Positions 22,945 to 30,242 of a stretch of DNA of 31,299 nt are shown in pieces (the first letter of the stretch is position 1; each line of letters begins with the position of its first letter). A program made the position numbers and the translations under genes. The stretch is from the NCBI GenBank assembly GCA_036505735.1, contig DASXSZ010000159.1:1-31299 (forward strand). The letters run 5' to 3'. The DNA is from DASUPK01 sp036505735 (GTDB lineage Bacteria; Actinomycetota; Thermoleophilia; Solirubrobacterales; 70-9). Below the pieces are notes generated by a model. That model was given only the letters and a program-made list of their open reading frames with translations. It had not been told where the DNA came from and made no database searches.

Positions 22945-23277
22945 GTGACTGAACGCACGAAGGAAAAGATCGAGGTTTGCGCCGCGGCCGAGTTGCAGAG
23001 CGGCGAGATGAGGCTTGTCGAGAGCGCCGACGGCGTGAAGATTGGCGTCTTCAACTGCGCCGGCGCTCTCTACGCGATCGAGGATCGCTGCTCGCACGAC
23101 GACGGCCCCCTCGCGGAGGGCCCGTTCGATGCGGACGCCTGTACCGTGGAGTGTCCACGCCACGGGTCTCTGTTCGACCTCACGTCCGGCCGGCCCAAGA
23201 CCCTCCCCGCCTACCAACCGGTCACCACCTACCCGGTCGCGATCGAGGACGACACCGTCAAGCTGGAGGTTGACTAG
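22945..23277 (+). CDS. Rieske [2Fe-2S] ferredoxin of the SUF operon
   Basis: Small Rieske protein of 110 residues. Cluster ligands are Cys49/His51 (CSHDDGPL) and Cys70/His73 (CPRHGSLFDL), separated by 18 residues. It resembles ferredoxin subunits of ring-hydroxylating dioxygenases, but no oxygenase is encoded nearby. In actinobacterial suf operons a similar Rieske gene is common, so an electron-transfer role during cluster assembly is more likely. It starts at GTG with a TAGGAAT sequence just upstream. Its stop codon abuts the sufB ATG with no gap. A TAAACT at 22910-22915 may be the promoter -10. Confidence 0.92.
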   Translation: MTERTKEKIEVCAAAELQSGEMRLVESADGVKIGVFNCAGALYAIEDRCSHDDGPLAEGPFDADACTVECPRHGSLFDLTSGRPKTLPAYQPVTTYPVAIEDDTVKLEVD

Positions 23278-24726
23278 ATGGCCACCCCTGAGACCGCCGC
23301 ACGAGAGCGCCCAGCCGAGGAGCGCGAGCTCGCCGGCATCAACGCCGACTACAAGGAGAAGTTCGGGTTCCACGACCCGGAGTCGGGCTACGCCTACAAG
23401 GCACCGAAGGGCCTCTCCCGCGAGGTCGTCGAGTCGATCTCGGAATACAAGGACGAGCCGCAGTGGATGCGGGACTTCCGGCTGAAGGCGCTGGAGCACT
23501 TCGAGAGCCGGCCCACCCCGCAGTGGGGCGGAAACCTCAACCAGATCGACTTCGACGACATCCACTACTTCGTCCGCGCCTCGGAGGGGAACAGCCGCGA
23601 CTGGTCCGAGGTCCCCGAGGACATCAAGAACACCTTCGACCGCCTGGGCATCCCCGAGGCCGAGCGCAAGTTCCTCGCCGGTGTCGGCGCGCAGTACGAG
23701 TCCGAGGTCGTCTACCACCAGGTGAATGAGAAGCTCGAGGAGCAGGGCGTGATCTTCACGGACATGGACACCGCCCTCCGCGAGCACGAGGACCTGGTCC
23801 GCGAGTACTGGGCGACCGTCATCCCGCCCAACGACAACAAGCTCGCGGCGCTCAACTCGGCGGTCTGGTCGGGCGGCTCCTTCGTCTACGTCCCGGCAGG
23901 CGTCTCGGTCGCGATGCCGCTGCAGGCCTACTTCCGGATCAACACCGAGAACATGGGCCAGTTCGAGCGGACGCTGATCATCGCCGAGGAGGGCTCGGAC
24001 GTCCACTACATCGAGGGCTGCACCGCTCCGGTCTACTCGACCGACTCGCTGCACTCGGCGGTGGTCGAGATCATCGCCAAGCCGAAGTCGCGGGTCCGCT
24101 ACACGACCGTCCAGAACTGGTCGCAGAACGTCTACAACCTCGTGACCAAGCGGGCGGTCGCCCACGAGGACGCGACGATGGAGTGGGTCGACTGCAACCT
24201 CGGTTCCAAGTTGACCATGAAGTACCCCTCGATCTACCTGCTCGGCGAGCGGGCCCACGGCGAGATCCTCTCGATCGCCTTCGCCGGCCAGGGTCAGCAC
24301 CAGGACGCCGGGGGCAAGATCATCCACGCCGCCCCGAAGACGACCTCGTCGATCTTCTCCAAGTCGATCTCCAAGGACAAGGGACGCACCAGCTACCGCG
24401 GCCTCCTGGAGATCGCGAAGGGCGCGGCCGAATCGAAGTCGAAGGTCGTCTGCGACGCGCTGCTGCTCGACGAGGAGTCGCGCTCGGACACCTATCCGAC
24501 GATCCGAATCGGCGAGGACGACGTCGACGTCGGCCACGAGGCGACGGTCTCAAAGGTCGGCGAGGAGCAGATCTTCTACCTGCAGTCCCGCGGGCTCAGC
24601 GAGGAGGAGGCCTCCAAGATGATCGTCAACGGATTCATCGAGCCGATCACCAAGGAGCTGCCGATGGAGTACGCGGTTGAGCTGAACCGCCTGATCGAGC
24701 TGCAGATGGAGGGCTCGATTGGCTGA
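23278..24726 (+). CDS. sufB: Fe-S cluster scaffold protein SufB
   Basis: Core of the SufBC2D scaffold where clusters are built. The 482-residue protein is full length. Family motifs include PQWGGNLNQIDFDDIHYF (81-98), YVPAGVSVAMPLQAYFRIN (204-222), GCTAPVYSTDSLH (247-259), HGEILSIAFAGQGQHQDAG (327-345), Glu421 in GHEATVSKVGEEQ and the end AVELNRLIELQMEGSIG. The position of E. coli Cys405 is Ser401 here, as in my recollection of Bacillus SufB. Cys248, Cys306 and Cys392 remain. This fits a SufBCDSU-type machine. It begins directly after the Rieske stop and overlaps sufD by eight bases. Confidence 0.97.
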   Translation: MATPETAARERPAEERELAGINADYKEKFGFHDPESGYAYKAPKGLSREVVESISEYKDEPQWMRDFRLKALEHFESRPTPQWGGNLNQIDFDDIHYFVRASEGNSRDWSEVPEDIKNTFDRLGIPEAERKFLAGVGAQYESEVVYHQVNEKLEEQGVIFTDMDTALREHEDLVREYWATVIPPNDNKLAALNSAVWSGGSFVYVPAGVSVAMPLQAYFRINTENMGQFERTLIIAEEGSDVHYIEGCTAPVYSTDSLHSAVVEIIAKPKSRVRYTTVQNWSQNVYNLVTKRAVAHEDATMEWVDCNLGSKLTMKYPSIYLLGERAHGEILSIAFAGQGQHQDAGGKIIHAAPKTTSSIFSKSISKDKGRTSYRGLLEIAKGAAESKSKVVCDALLLDEESRSDTYPTIRIGEDDVDVGHEATVSKVGEEQIFYLQSRGLSEEEASKMIVNGFIEPITKELPMEYAVELNRLIELQMEGSIG

Positions 24727-25960
24727 CGCCGGCGCGGCACCGCCGCTGCCGACGCAGAAGACACGCGGCTGGGAGTTCACGGACCTCTCCGGGCTCGACC
24801 TGGACGCCTACACGCCAGCGCCCGACGGCGACCCCGACGTCCGCTCCCGAGCCGACGCCGTCCTCAACCCGCCCGAGGACCCCGATCACCTTGTCGTCCA
24901 GGTCGACGGCTCGGTTCTCGAGGGGGCGTCGGTCGAGGTCGAGGGGGACGGGCGGCCCCACGAGCCGCTGGTCGCGTCGCTCGAGGCCTCGCTGGAGCGC
25001 TTCCCCCACCTGCGCGAGATGCTCGGCGCACTGGCGCCGGGCGACGATCCGTTCGTCGCCCGCAACGACGGATCCTGGCGCGGCGGGGCGCTGGTCTACG
25101 TGCCGCGGGGGAAGCGACTCGAGGCGCCGGCGCTGATCTCCGCCGTCCAGGCTGCCGACGGAGCGGCGCTCTCCTTCCGCACGCTGATCGTTCTCGAGGA
25201 GGGGGCCCAGGCGGAGGTCTGGGAGCAGTGGCTCTCCACCGACTCCAATCCGGACTCGCTCTTCAACACGGTCACCGAGGTCTGGGTCGGGCCCGGCGCG
25301 GGCCTACGCTATGTGAGCGCCCAGGGCCTGAGCGAGCGCGCGTGGGTGTTCGGCACCCAGCGCGCCGAGGTGGAGCGGGACGCGAGCCTCGACTGGGTGG
25401 CGCTTGGCTTCGGATCCTCGCGCGGCAAGGTGCGGATGGAGACGCGGCTGGCCGGGCCGGGATCGAGCGCCCGGGTGACCGGCGCCTACGCCGGAAACGG
25501 CACCCAGCATCTCGACTTCGACACCACGCAGGAGCACGCGGCGGCCAACACCACCTCGGACCTCGCGTTCCGCGGGGTCCTCGAGGAGTCCGCGACCGCC
25601 GTCTGGCGCGGCATGATCCGCGTCGACCCCGGCGCCCAGCAGACCGATGCGTACCAGGAGAGCCGCAACCTCCTGCTCTCGAAGTCGGCGCACGCGGACG
25701 CGATTCCGGGCCTCGAGATCGAGGCCAACGACGTGCGCTGCACCCACGCGGCCGCGGTCGCCCAGATCGACGCCGAACAGCTCCACTACCTGCGCTCCCA
25801 CGGGCTGCCGGAGGAGGAGGCCAAGAGGCTGATCATCGAGGGCTTCCTCGAGGCCCTGGTCGAGCGCTTGGAGGAAGGGCCCGTGAGGGCCGCCGTCTCG
25901 GTCGCCCTAGAGCGGCGCCTCGGAGAGATCCTCGGCGAGCGCCAGGTCCAGCCCGCCTAG
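24719..25960 (+). CDS. sufD: Fe-S cluster assembly protein SufD
   Basis: Partner of SufB in the scaffold. The 413-residue protein contains GGALVYVPRG (122-131), a beta-helix core (150-330), TQHLDFDTTQEHAAANTTSD (262-281), RGMIRVDPGAQQTDAYQ (297-313), NLLLSKSAHADAIPGLEI (317-334) and His343 in RCTHAAA, equivalent to the cluster-assembly His360 of E. coli SufD. The TTG start lies inside the end of sufB in the sequence TTGGCTGA, which also holds the sufB stop, so translation is coupled. It ends four bases from the convergent SnoaL-like gene. Confidence 0.95.
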   Translation: MADAGAAPPLPTQKTRGWEFTDLSGLDLDAYTPAPDGDPDVRSRADAVLNPPEDPDHLVVQVDGSVLEGASVEVEGDGRPHEPLVASLEASLERFPHLREMLGALAPGDDPFVARNDGSWRGGALVYVPRGKRLEAPALISAVQAADGAALSFRTLIVLEEGAQAEVWEQWLSTDSNPDSLFNTVTEVWVGPGAGLRYVSAQGLSERAWVFGTQRAEVERDASLDWVALGFGSSRGKVRMETRLAGPGSSARVTGAYAGNGTQHLDFDTTQEHAAANTTSDLAFRGVLEESATAVWRGMIRVDPGAQQTDAYQESRNLLLSKSAHADAIPGLEIEANDVRCTHAAAVAQIDAEQLHYLRSHGLPEEEAKRLIIEGFLEALVERLEEGPVRAAVSVALERRLGEILGERQVQPA

Positions 25961-25964
25961 GCCC

Positions 25965-26432
25965 TCAGCGGTTGAGGCCCTCGTCGGGGGTCGCGAAGAG
26001 CTCCTTCGAGTTGTCGTTGAGGTCGTCAAAGCGCTCGACCATCTGGGCCGCGACCCGCCACTCGCCGTCCACCTCGCGGACCCGCCAGGTGTGGAAGCAG
26101 CTGCCGGTGAACTCCCTGCTCACCGGCGAGGGCGGCTCCCAGCTGCGCAGGAAGAAGTGGAGCCTCGTATGCGCATCGATGTCCCCGTTCGCCTCGCCAC
26201 GTTCCAGGAGCTCATCGATCGTGTGCTTCTCGTCGAAGAAGCCGTCGCGCTGGCTGAGGAAGTCGCGCAGGCCGTCGATGCCCTTCCAGACCTGGCCGCC
26301 GATGAAGCCGGTCTCGAAGTCCTGGGTCAGAACTTGGCTCATCATCTCCTCAGCGGGCGGGTGGCCCTGGAGAACGGTCAGATAGTTCTGGAGCACTCCG
26401 ACCAGCTGATCGTCGCTGAGCTCGCTGGCCAT
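25965..26432 (-). CDS. SnoaL-like / NTF2-fold protein
   Basis: Protein of 155 residues with the cone-shaped NTF2-like pattern: an N-terminal helix, LTQDFETGFIGG-VWKGIDGLRDFLSQRDGF (35-65), LHFFLRSWEPPS (91-102) and HTWRVREVDGEWRVAAQMVERFDD (114-137). Proteins of this fold are isomerases, cyclases or ligand binders; which applies here is not evident. The same frame stays open far upstream. I chose the ATG at 26432 because the upstream extension runs antisense to the zinc permease, is low in complexity, and a -10-like TACAGT lies seven bases before the ATG. It is divergent from the zinc operon. Confidence 0.75.
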   Translation of the reverse strand: MASELSDDQLVGVLQNYLTVLQGHPPAEEMMSQVLTQDFETGFIGGQVWKGIDGLRDFLSQRDGFFDEKHTIDELLERGEANGDIDAHTRLHFFLRSWEPPSPVSREFTGSCFHTWRVREVDGEWRVAAQMVERFDDLNDNSKELFATPDEGLNR

Positions 26433-26439
26433 CGGAACC

Positions 26440-26445
26440 ACTGTA
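26440..26445 (-). promoter_or_regulatory. Putative -10 hexamer (TACAGT), leaderless arrangement
   Basis: On the minus strand TACAGT lies seven bases before the ATG of the SnoaL-like gene with no ribosome-binding site between them. No clear -35 is visible upstream. Confidence 0.4.
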
Positions 26446-26464
26446 TTCGGCCCCAGGCGGTAGC

Positions 26465-26493
26465 GACAAATAAGATCAAGTCTCATTATCATG
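26465..26493 (+). promoter_or_regulatory. AT-rich Fur/Zur-like operator with -10 candidate TATCAT
   Basis: A markedly AT-rich island in very GC-rich DNA. On the minus strand it reads GATAATGAGACTTGATC. The first eight bases match the classical Fur-box GATAATGA, and about 12 of 19 positions fit overall by eye. On the plus strand TATCAT (26487-26492) could be the -10 for the zinc operon, giving a leader of about 165 bases. A Zur regulator is encoded at the end of that operon, so autoregulation is likely. Confidence 0.45.
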
Positions 26494-26578
26494 TCGAGCC
26501 GTGCCTGAGTCCTCGGATACCGATTACTCGCCACCCGCAGCGTCCAGCGGGAATAACCGCCGATCGCGGGGCCAGTAT

Positions 26579-26599
26579 GGAGGCCTGCGGTTCGCCTCC
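26579..26599 (+). other. Leader hairpin (GGAGGC / GCCTCC, 9-base loop)
   Basis: Six-base perfect arms at 26579-26584 and 26594-26599 in the untranslated stretch ahead of the 67-residue gene. No T-run follows. It could be part of a structured 5' leader; no known riboswitch is recognised. Confidence 0.3.
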
Positions 26600-26663
26600 A
26601 AACCGGTTGGCGCCCGTTCAAGGCCCCCCGGAGGGCACAGGCTAGAGAGAGGAGATTCAGGAA

Positions 26664-26867
26664 ATGGCTATCGAGTTCTACGACGTCAAGCTGAGACAGA
26701 AGGTCCAGATCCCCGAGTCCGAGGTTCGCAAGACCACCTACGAGCGCGAGGGCAAGGATGGGAGGAAGAGCATCCGGTACGCGTTCCGCGCGACGAACCA
26801 AGGGACGAACCTGACGAAGTTCGCCAGCAAGGAGGACTGGGACGCCCTGGACGCGCCTGTCGAGTAG
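26664..26867 (+). CDS. Small conserved-looking protein of 67 residues, first in zinc operon
   Basis: I do not recognise a named family. The protein is charged and compact: MAIEFYDVKLRQKVQIPESE (1-20), VRKTTYEREGKDGRKSIRYAFRA (21-43), then TNQGTNLTKFASKEDWDAL (44-62). The alternating pattern suggests a small beta-sheet protein with a terminal helix. There are no Cys or His residues, so direct zinc binding through them is unlikely. An AGGAG (26649-26653) precedes the ATG at a usable distance. It lies between the putative Zur operator and the fused permease gene, on the same strand, separated from the latter by a hairpin. Association with metal uptake is positional only. Confidence 0.72.
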   Translation: MAIEFYDVKLRQKVQIPESEVRKTTYEREGKDGRKSIRYAFRATNQGTNLTKFASKEDWDALDAPVE

Positions 26868-26892
26868 CGAGCCGCACATAAGGGGCGGCTCG
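26868..26892 (+). other. Intercistronic hairpin (8-bp perfect stem, 9-base loop)
   Basis: CGAGCCGC (26868-26875) pairs with GCGGCTCG (26885-26892) directly after the stop codon of the 67-residue gene. It is followed by AAAGGAG (26894-26900), the ribosome-binding site of the permease fusion. There is no T-run, so it is more likely an mRNA-stability or expression-ratio element than a terminator. Confidence 0.5.
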
Positions 26893-26906
26893 GAAAGGAG
26901 AAGCGC

Positions 26907-28649
26907 GTGTTCGAGCCGTTCCAGCTGCCCTTCGTTCAGCGTGGCCTGATCGAGGTTCTGATCCTCGCCGTGGGTGCCGGAGTGCTCGGCACCTGGATCG
27001 TCTTGCGAGGCCTGGCATTCTTCTCGCATGCCGTCGGCACGGCCACGTTTCCCGGACTCGTGCTCGCCGATGGGGTCGGCTTCTCCGCCCCGCTCGGCGC
27101 GTTCGGCGTAGCCATCGCGTTCACCGCATCCGTCTGGGGGCTGGCCCGGCGCCGCGGCACCGCCTACGACAGCCTGACGGCGCTGGTCCTGGTCGGCTGT
27201 CTGGCCGCCGGGGTGATCCTCGCGAGCGACGTGTACCACTCCGGGTCGAACGTCGAGCAGCTGCTCTTCGGCAGCCTGCTGCTGGTCAGCGGGGCCGATA
27301 TCCGCCTCGCGATCGTCGCGGCGGCGGCCGTTCTGGTCGCAAACCTGCTGTTCGGTCACCGCTGGCTGGCGACCGGATTCGATGAGGTCGGCGGCCCGGC
27401 ATCGGGAGAAGGCTGGCTCGAGGTGGTGCTTCTGGGCCTGATCGCCCTGGCGACCACCGCCGCGCTCAGCATGATCGGGGCCCTGCTGGTCGCCGCACTG
27501 TTCGTCGCACCGGCGGCGACGGCGCGCCTGTTCACCAACCGGGTGATCTCGTGGCAGATCACGAGCGTCCTGCTCGCGGCCGGGGAGGGCACGGTCGGCC
27601 TCTGGCTCTCCGTGAAGACCAACGCACCTCCCGGAGCGACGATCGCGACACTCAGTGCGGTGGTCTTCGGGCTCGCCGCGATTGCGAGAGCCGCGGGTCC
27701 TCGCGTGCGGGGACTCGCCCTCGTGGGGGCGGTGGGGGCGGCGACGCTGATAGCCGGCTGCAGCAGCTCCGGGTCGGACTCGGGCAAAGTCGCCGTCGTC
27801 GCCACCACCACCCAGATCGGCGACTTCGCCAGACAGGTCGGTGGGGACGCCGTCGACGTCGACCAGATCCTCGCCCCGAACACCGATCCCCACGACTACG
27901 AGCCGCGGCCGAACGACGTCGCGAACGCGGCCGACGCCGAGATCGTCTTCGCCAACGGAGACAACCTCGACTCCTGGATCGACAAGGTCGTCTCAGACAG
28001 CGGCAGCGACGCGAAGGTGATCGACCTGGGCGCGACCGTGCCGGTGAAGCTGCCCGGCGAGTCCGGCGGCCCCGAGGCGTCCCAGTACAACCCGCACTGG
28101 TGGCATGACCCGCGGAACGCCGAGGAGGCGGTCCGCCAGATCGCCGTCCAGCTCTCGGCGGTTGATCCGGGCCACAAGGCGACCTTCGAAGCGAACGCCC
28201 GGGCGTACGAGGAGAACCTGAAGCGGCTCGACACCGGAATCATGAGCTGCCTGAACACGGTCGCGCCCGCCGAGCGCAAGCTGGTCACCGATCACGACGC
28301 CTTTCCATACTTCGCCAATCGCTACGGCATTGACGTAGTCGGAGCGGTCATTCCCTCTCAGACCACGCAGGCGCAACCCAACGCTCAGGACCTCAGCAAC
28401 CTTGCGGACCTCGTCCGCAGGGAGGGCGTCAGGGCGATCTTCCCCGAGAGCTCGCTGAGCCCGAAGCTGGCGCAGACGATCGCCGCACAGACCGGTGCCA
28501 GCTCCGACTACACCCTCTACGGTGACACCCTGGGCCCGGCCGATTCGACCGGGGACACCTACCTCCACATGGAGCAGGCCAACGCGGACCAGATGGTGAA
28601 GGGCTTCACGGGCGGCCACGCTGGCTGCGAGGTCAGCGGCCTTGGCTGA
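26907..28649 (+). CDS. Fused zinc ABC transporter permease and solute-binding protein (ZnuB-ZnuA)
   Basis: One 580-residue frame joins two transporter parts. Residues 1-265 are a complete ABC-3 permease (LRGLAFFSHAVGTATFPGLV at 33-52; the conserved ALSMIGALLVAALFVAPAATARL at 186-208). Residues 268-285 then look exactly like a lipoprotein signal with lipobox LIAGC (Cys285). Residues 293-580 are a cluster A-I metal-binding protein: His329 (DPHD), His397 (NPHWWHDP), His463 (TDHDAF) and Asp540 (YGDTLG) are likely ligands. No long His-rich loop is present. The GTG start has a good ribosome-binding site. An in-frame GTG at 27705 could instead start a separate lipoprotein, but no ribosome-binding site precedes it. 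It overlaps znuC by eight bases. Zinc rather than manganese is inferred from the Zur gene. Confidence 0.88.
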   Translation: MFEPFQLPFVQRGLIEVLILAVGAGVLGTWIVLRGLAFFSHAVGTATFPGLVLADGVGFSAPLGAFGVAIAFTASVWGLARRRGTAYDSLTALVLVGCLAAGVILASDVYHSGSNVEQLLFGSLLLVSGADIRLAIVAAAAVLVANLLFGHRWLATGFDEVGGPASGEGWLEVVLLGLIALATTAALSMIGALLVAALFVAPAATARLFTNRVISWQITSVLLAAGEGTVGLWLSVKTNAPPGATIATLSAVVFGLAAIARAAGPRVRGLALVGAVGAATLIAGCSSSGSDSGKVAVVATTTQIGDFARQVGGDAVDVDQILAPNTDPHDYEPRPNDVANAADAEIVFANGDNLDSWIDKVVSDSGSDAKVIDLGATVPVKLPGESGGPEASQYNPHWWHDPRNAEEAVRQIAVQLSAVDPGHKATFEANARAYEENLKRLDTGIMSCLNTVAPAERKLVTDHDAFPYFANRYGIDVVGAVIPSQTTQAQPNAQDLSNLADLVRREGVRAIFPESSLSPKLAQTIAAQTGASSDYTLYGDTLGPADSTGDTYLHMEQANADQMVKGFTGGHAGCEVSGLG

Positions 28650-29382
28650 GGTGCTCGCAACGACCTCGGGTCTGGCGGCCGGATATGGGCGCACGCCCGC
28701 GATCGAGGGCGTGCGCTTCGAGATCGACGCCGGCCGCCGGATCGCGCTGCTGGGGCCGAACGGTGGCGGCAAGACCACCCTGCTGCGTGTCCTGCTCGGC
28801 GAGCTCAGGCCGATGCGTGGGACGCTTGAGGTCAGGGCTCGAGCCGCCACCGTCCCGCAGACCGAGCGGTCACGGCTCGACTTCCCCGTCTCCGCCCTCG
28901 ACGTCGCGCTGATGGGGGCGCTTCCCCGTCTGCCGTGGTGGAGGCGGCCGGGCCACGCCGATCGCGAGGCGGCACTCGCCGCCCTCGCGCGTGTGGGCGT
29001 GGCCGACCGGGCACTCCACACCTTTGGCGAGCTCTCAGGCGGCCAGCGCCAGCGGGTGTTGATCGCGCGCGGCCTGGTCCAGGACGCACGGTTGCTGCTG
29101 CTCGACGAGCCGTTCGCCGGTCTGGACGTGCCCGCGGCCAAGGGACTCGAGGCGCTGATCGCGGAGCTCGCCGCCGAGGGGCGCGGGGTCGTGATCGCGA
29201 CGCACGACCTGACCCAGGCGAGGCGGTGGGACGCCGTGCTCTGCCTCAACAAGCGCCAGATCGCCTTTGGCAGGCCGGATGAGGTCCTCGATCGACAGGT
29301 GCTGGAGGCGACCTATGCCGGTGCGATCGTGGAGATCCCCGGCGGCGACCACGTCGGCGTGCTCCCGGCCCACCACCACTGA
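28642..29382 (+). CDS. znuC: Zinc ABC transporter ATP-binding protein ZnuC
   Basis: ATPase that powers metal import. The 246-residue protein has Walker A GPNGGGKTT (38-46), signature LSGGQRQR (131-138), Walker B LLLLDEPFAGLD (151-162) and switch His188 (ATHDL). VPQTERSRLDFPVS (71-84) is typical of the metal-type Q-loop region. The end VGVLPAHHH carries three His that could touch metal. It starts at TTG within TTGGCTGA, which also carries the stop of the preceding fusion gene; GTG 28651 is an alternative. Its stop shares one base with the start of the next permease. Confidence 0.93.
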   Translation: MAEVLATTSGLAAGYGRTPAIEGVRFEIDAGRRIALLGPNGGGKTTLLRVLLGELRPMRGTLEVRARAATVPQTERSRLDFPVSALDVALMGALPRLPWWRRPGHADREAALAALARVGVADRALHTFGELSGGQRQRVLIARGLVQDARLLLLDEPFAGLDVPAAKGLEALIAELAAEGRGVVIATHDLTQARRWDAVLCLNKRQIAFGRPDEVLDRQVLEATYAGAIVEIPGGDHVGVLPAHHH

Positions 29383-30242
29383 TGCTCGACTTCCTGACAG
29401 ACCCCTTCTCCCAGGAGTTCATCCGGAGGGCCGTCCTCGAGGTGGGCCTGATCTCGATCGTCGGCGGAGCGCTCGGGTGCTGGGTCGTCTTCTACGGCGT
29501 CTCCTACGCTGCGGAGTCCCTCTCCCACGCTCTCTTTCCCGGGCTGGTGATCGCGGCGCTTGCCGGCCTTCCCATCCTGGTGGGCGGAATCCCGGGGATC
29601 GCGATCGCCGCCCTGGCGATCGCCGTTGTCGGACGCGTCCCGGGCATCGGCCGGGACACGGCCGTGGCGGTCGTCGTCACCGGATTCTTCGGCCTGGGCG
29701 CGCTGCTCGCCCTCTCCCCCACATCGCCGCCGGGTATCCAGAGCCTGCTGTTCGGGGACATCCTTGCGCCCTCGGATTCGGACCTGATCATCGCCGCCGT
29801 GCTCGCCGCCATCGTCCTGCTCGCTCTCCGCCTGCTGCACTGGCGCCTCCTTGCGGTGGCATTCGACCGGACGACGGCCAGATCGGTCGGGGCCTCGCCG
29901 ACCGCTGCCGACGCGGCGGTGCTGGTTCTGCTCGCGGGCGCCGTCCTCGTAGCCGCCCAGGGCCTCGGGACGCTTCTGGCGGTCGCGGCCCTTGTCGGGC
30001 CAGCGGCCACCGCCCGCGTCTTCACGCACAGGATCGCGACGATGATGCTCGCCTCGTCGGTGCTCGGGATCGCTGCCGGGCTGGGCGGCCTGTTTCTGTC
30101 CTACTACGCGGGGGTGGCCGCCGGCGCCGCGATCGCCGGCTGCATCGTCGCCGCCTACCTGATCGCCATGAGTGCGGTTGGGCTTTCATCGTTCCGCGAC
30201 CGAGCGGCGGTCTCGGCCGATCCCCGACCCGAGGCCGCCTGA
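29382..30242 (+). CDS. znuB: Zinc ABC transporter permease ZnuB (second permease)
   Basis: ABC-3 family permease of 286 residues with about eight or nine hydrophobic segments. Conserved parts are FYGVSYAAESLSHALFPGLV (37-56), LLFGDIL (121-127) and GTLLAVAALVGPAATARVFTHR (194-215). Together with the permease half of the fusion it could form the two-subunit membrane channel, giving a heterodimer, while most Znu systems use one permease twice. Its ATG overlaps the znuC stop by one base, and its stop overlaps the ATG of the Fur-type gene by one base. Confidence 0.92.
   Translation: MLDFLTDPFSQEFIRRAVLEVGLISIVGGALGCWVVFYGVSYAAESLSHALFPGLVIAALAGLPILVGGIPGIAIAALAIAVVGRVPGIGRDTAVAVVVTGFFGLGALLALSPTSPPGIQSLLFGDILAPSDSDLIIAAVLAAIVLLALRLLHWRLLAVAFDRTTARSVGASPTAADAAVLVLLAGAVLVAAQGLGTLLAVAALVGPAATARVFTHRIATMMLASSVLGIAAGLGGLFLSYYAGVAAGAAIAGCIVAAYLIAMSAVGLSSFRDRAAVSADPRPEAA

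Noticed and set aside
22909..24537. Open minus-strand frame of over 500 codons opposite the Rieske and sufB genes
   Set aside because: Antisense shadow of strongly biased GC-rich codons; no recognisable domain, while the plus strand encodes certain proteins.
26433..27893. Long minus-strand extension of the SnoaL-like frame over the zinc permease
   Set aside because: Arg/Gly/Asp-rich low-complexity translation antisense to a clear permease; the NTF2-like domain begins only at 26432.
27705..28649. znuA as an independent gene starting at an internal GTG
   Set aside because: No ribosome-binding site before 27705 and no stop codon ends the permease first; kept only as an alternative within the fusion entry.
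29267..30241. Upstream extension of the Fur/Zur frame
   Set aside because: It lies inside znuC and znuB in another frame and is Arg/Pro-rich; only 30242-30679 has the Fur fold.
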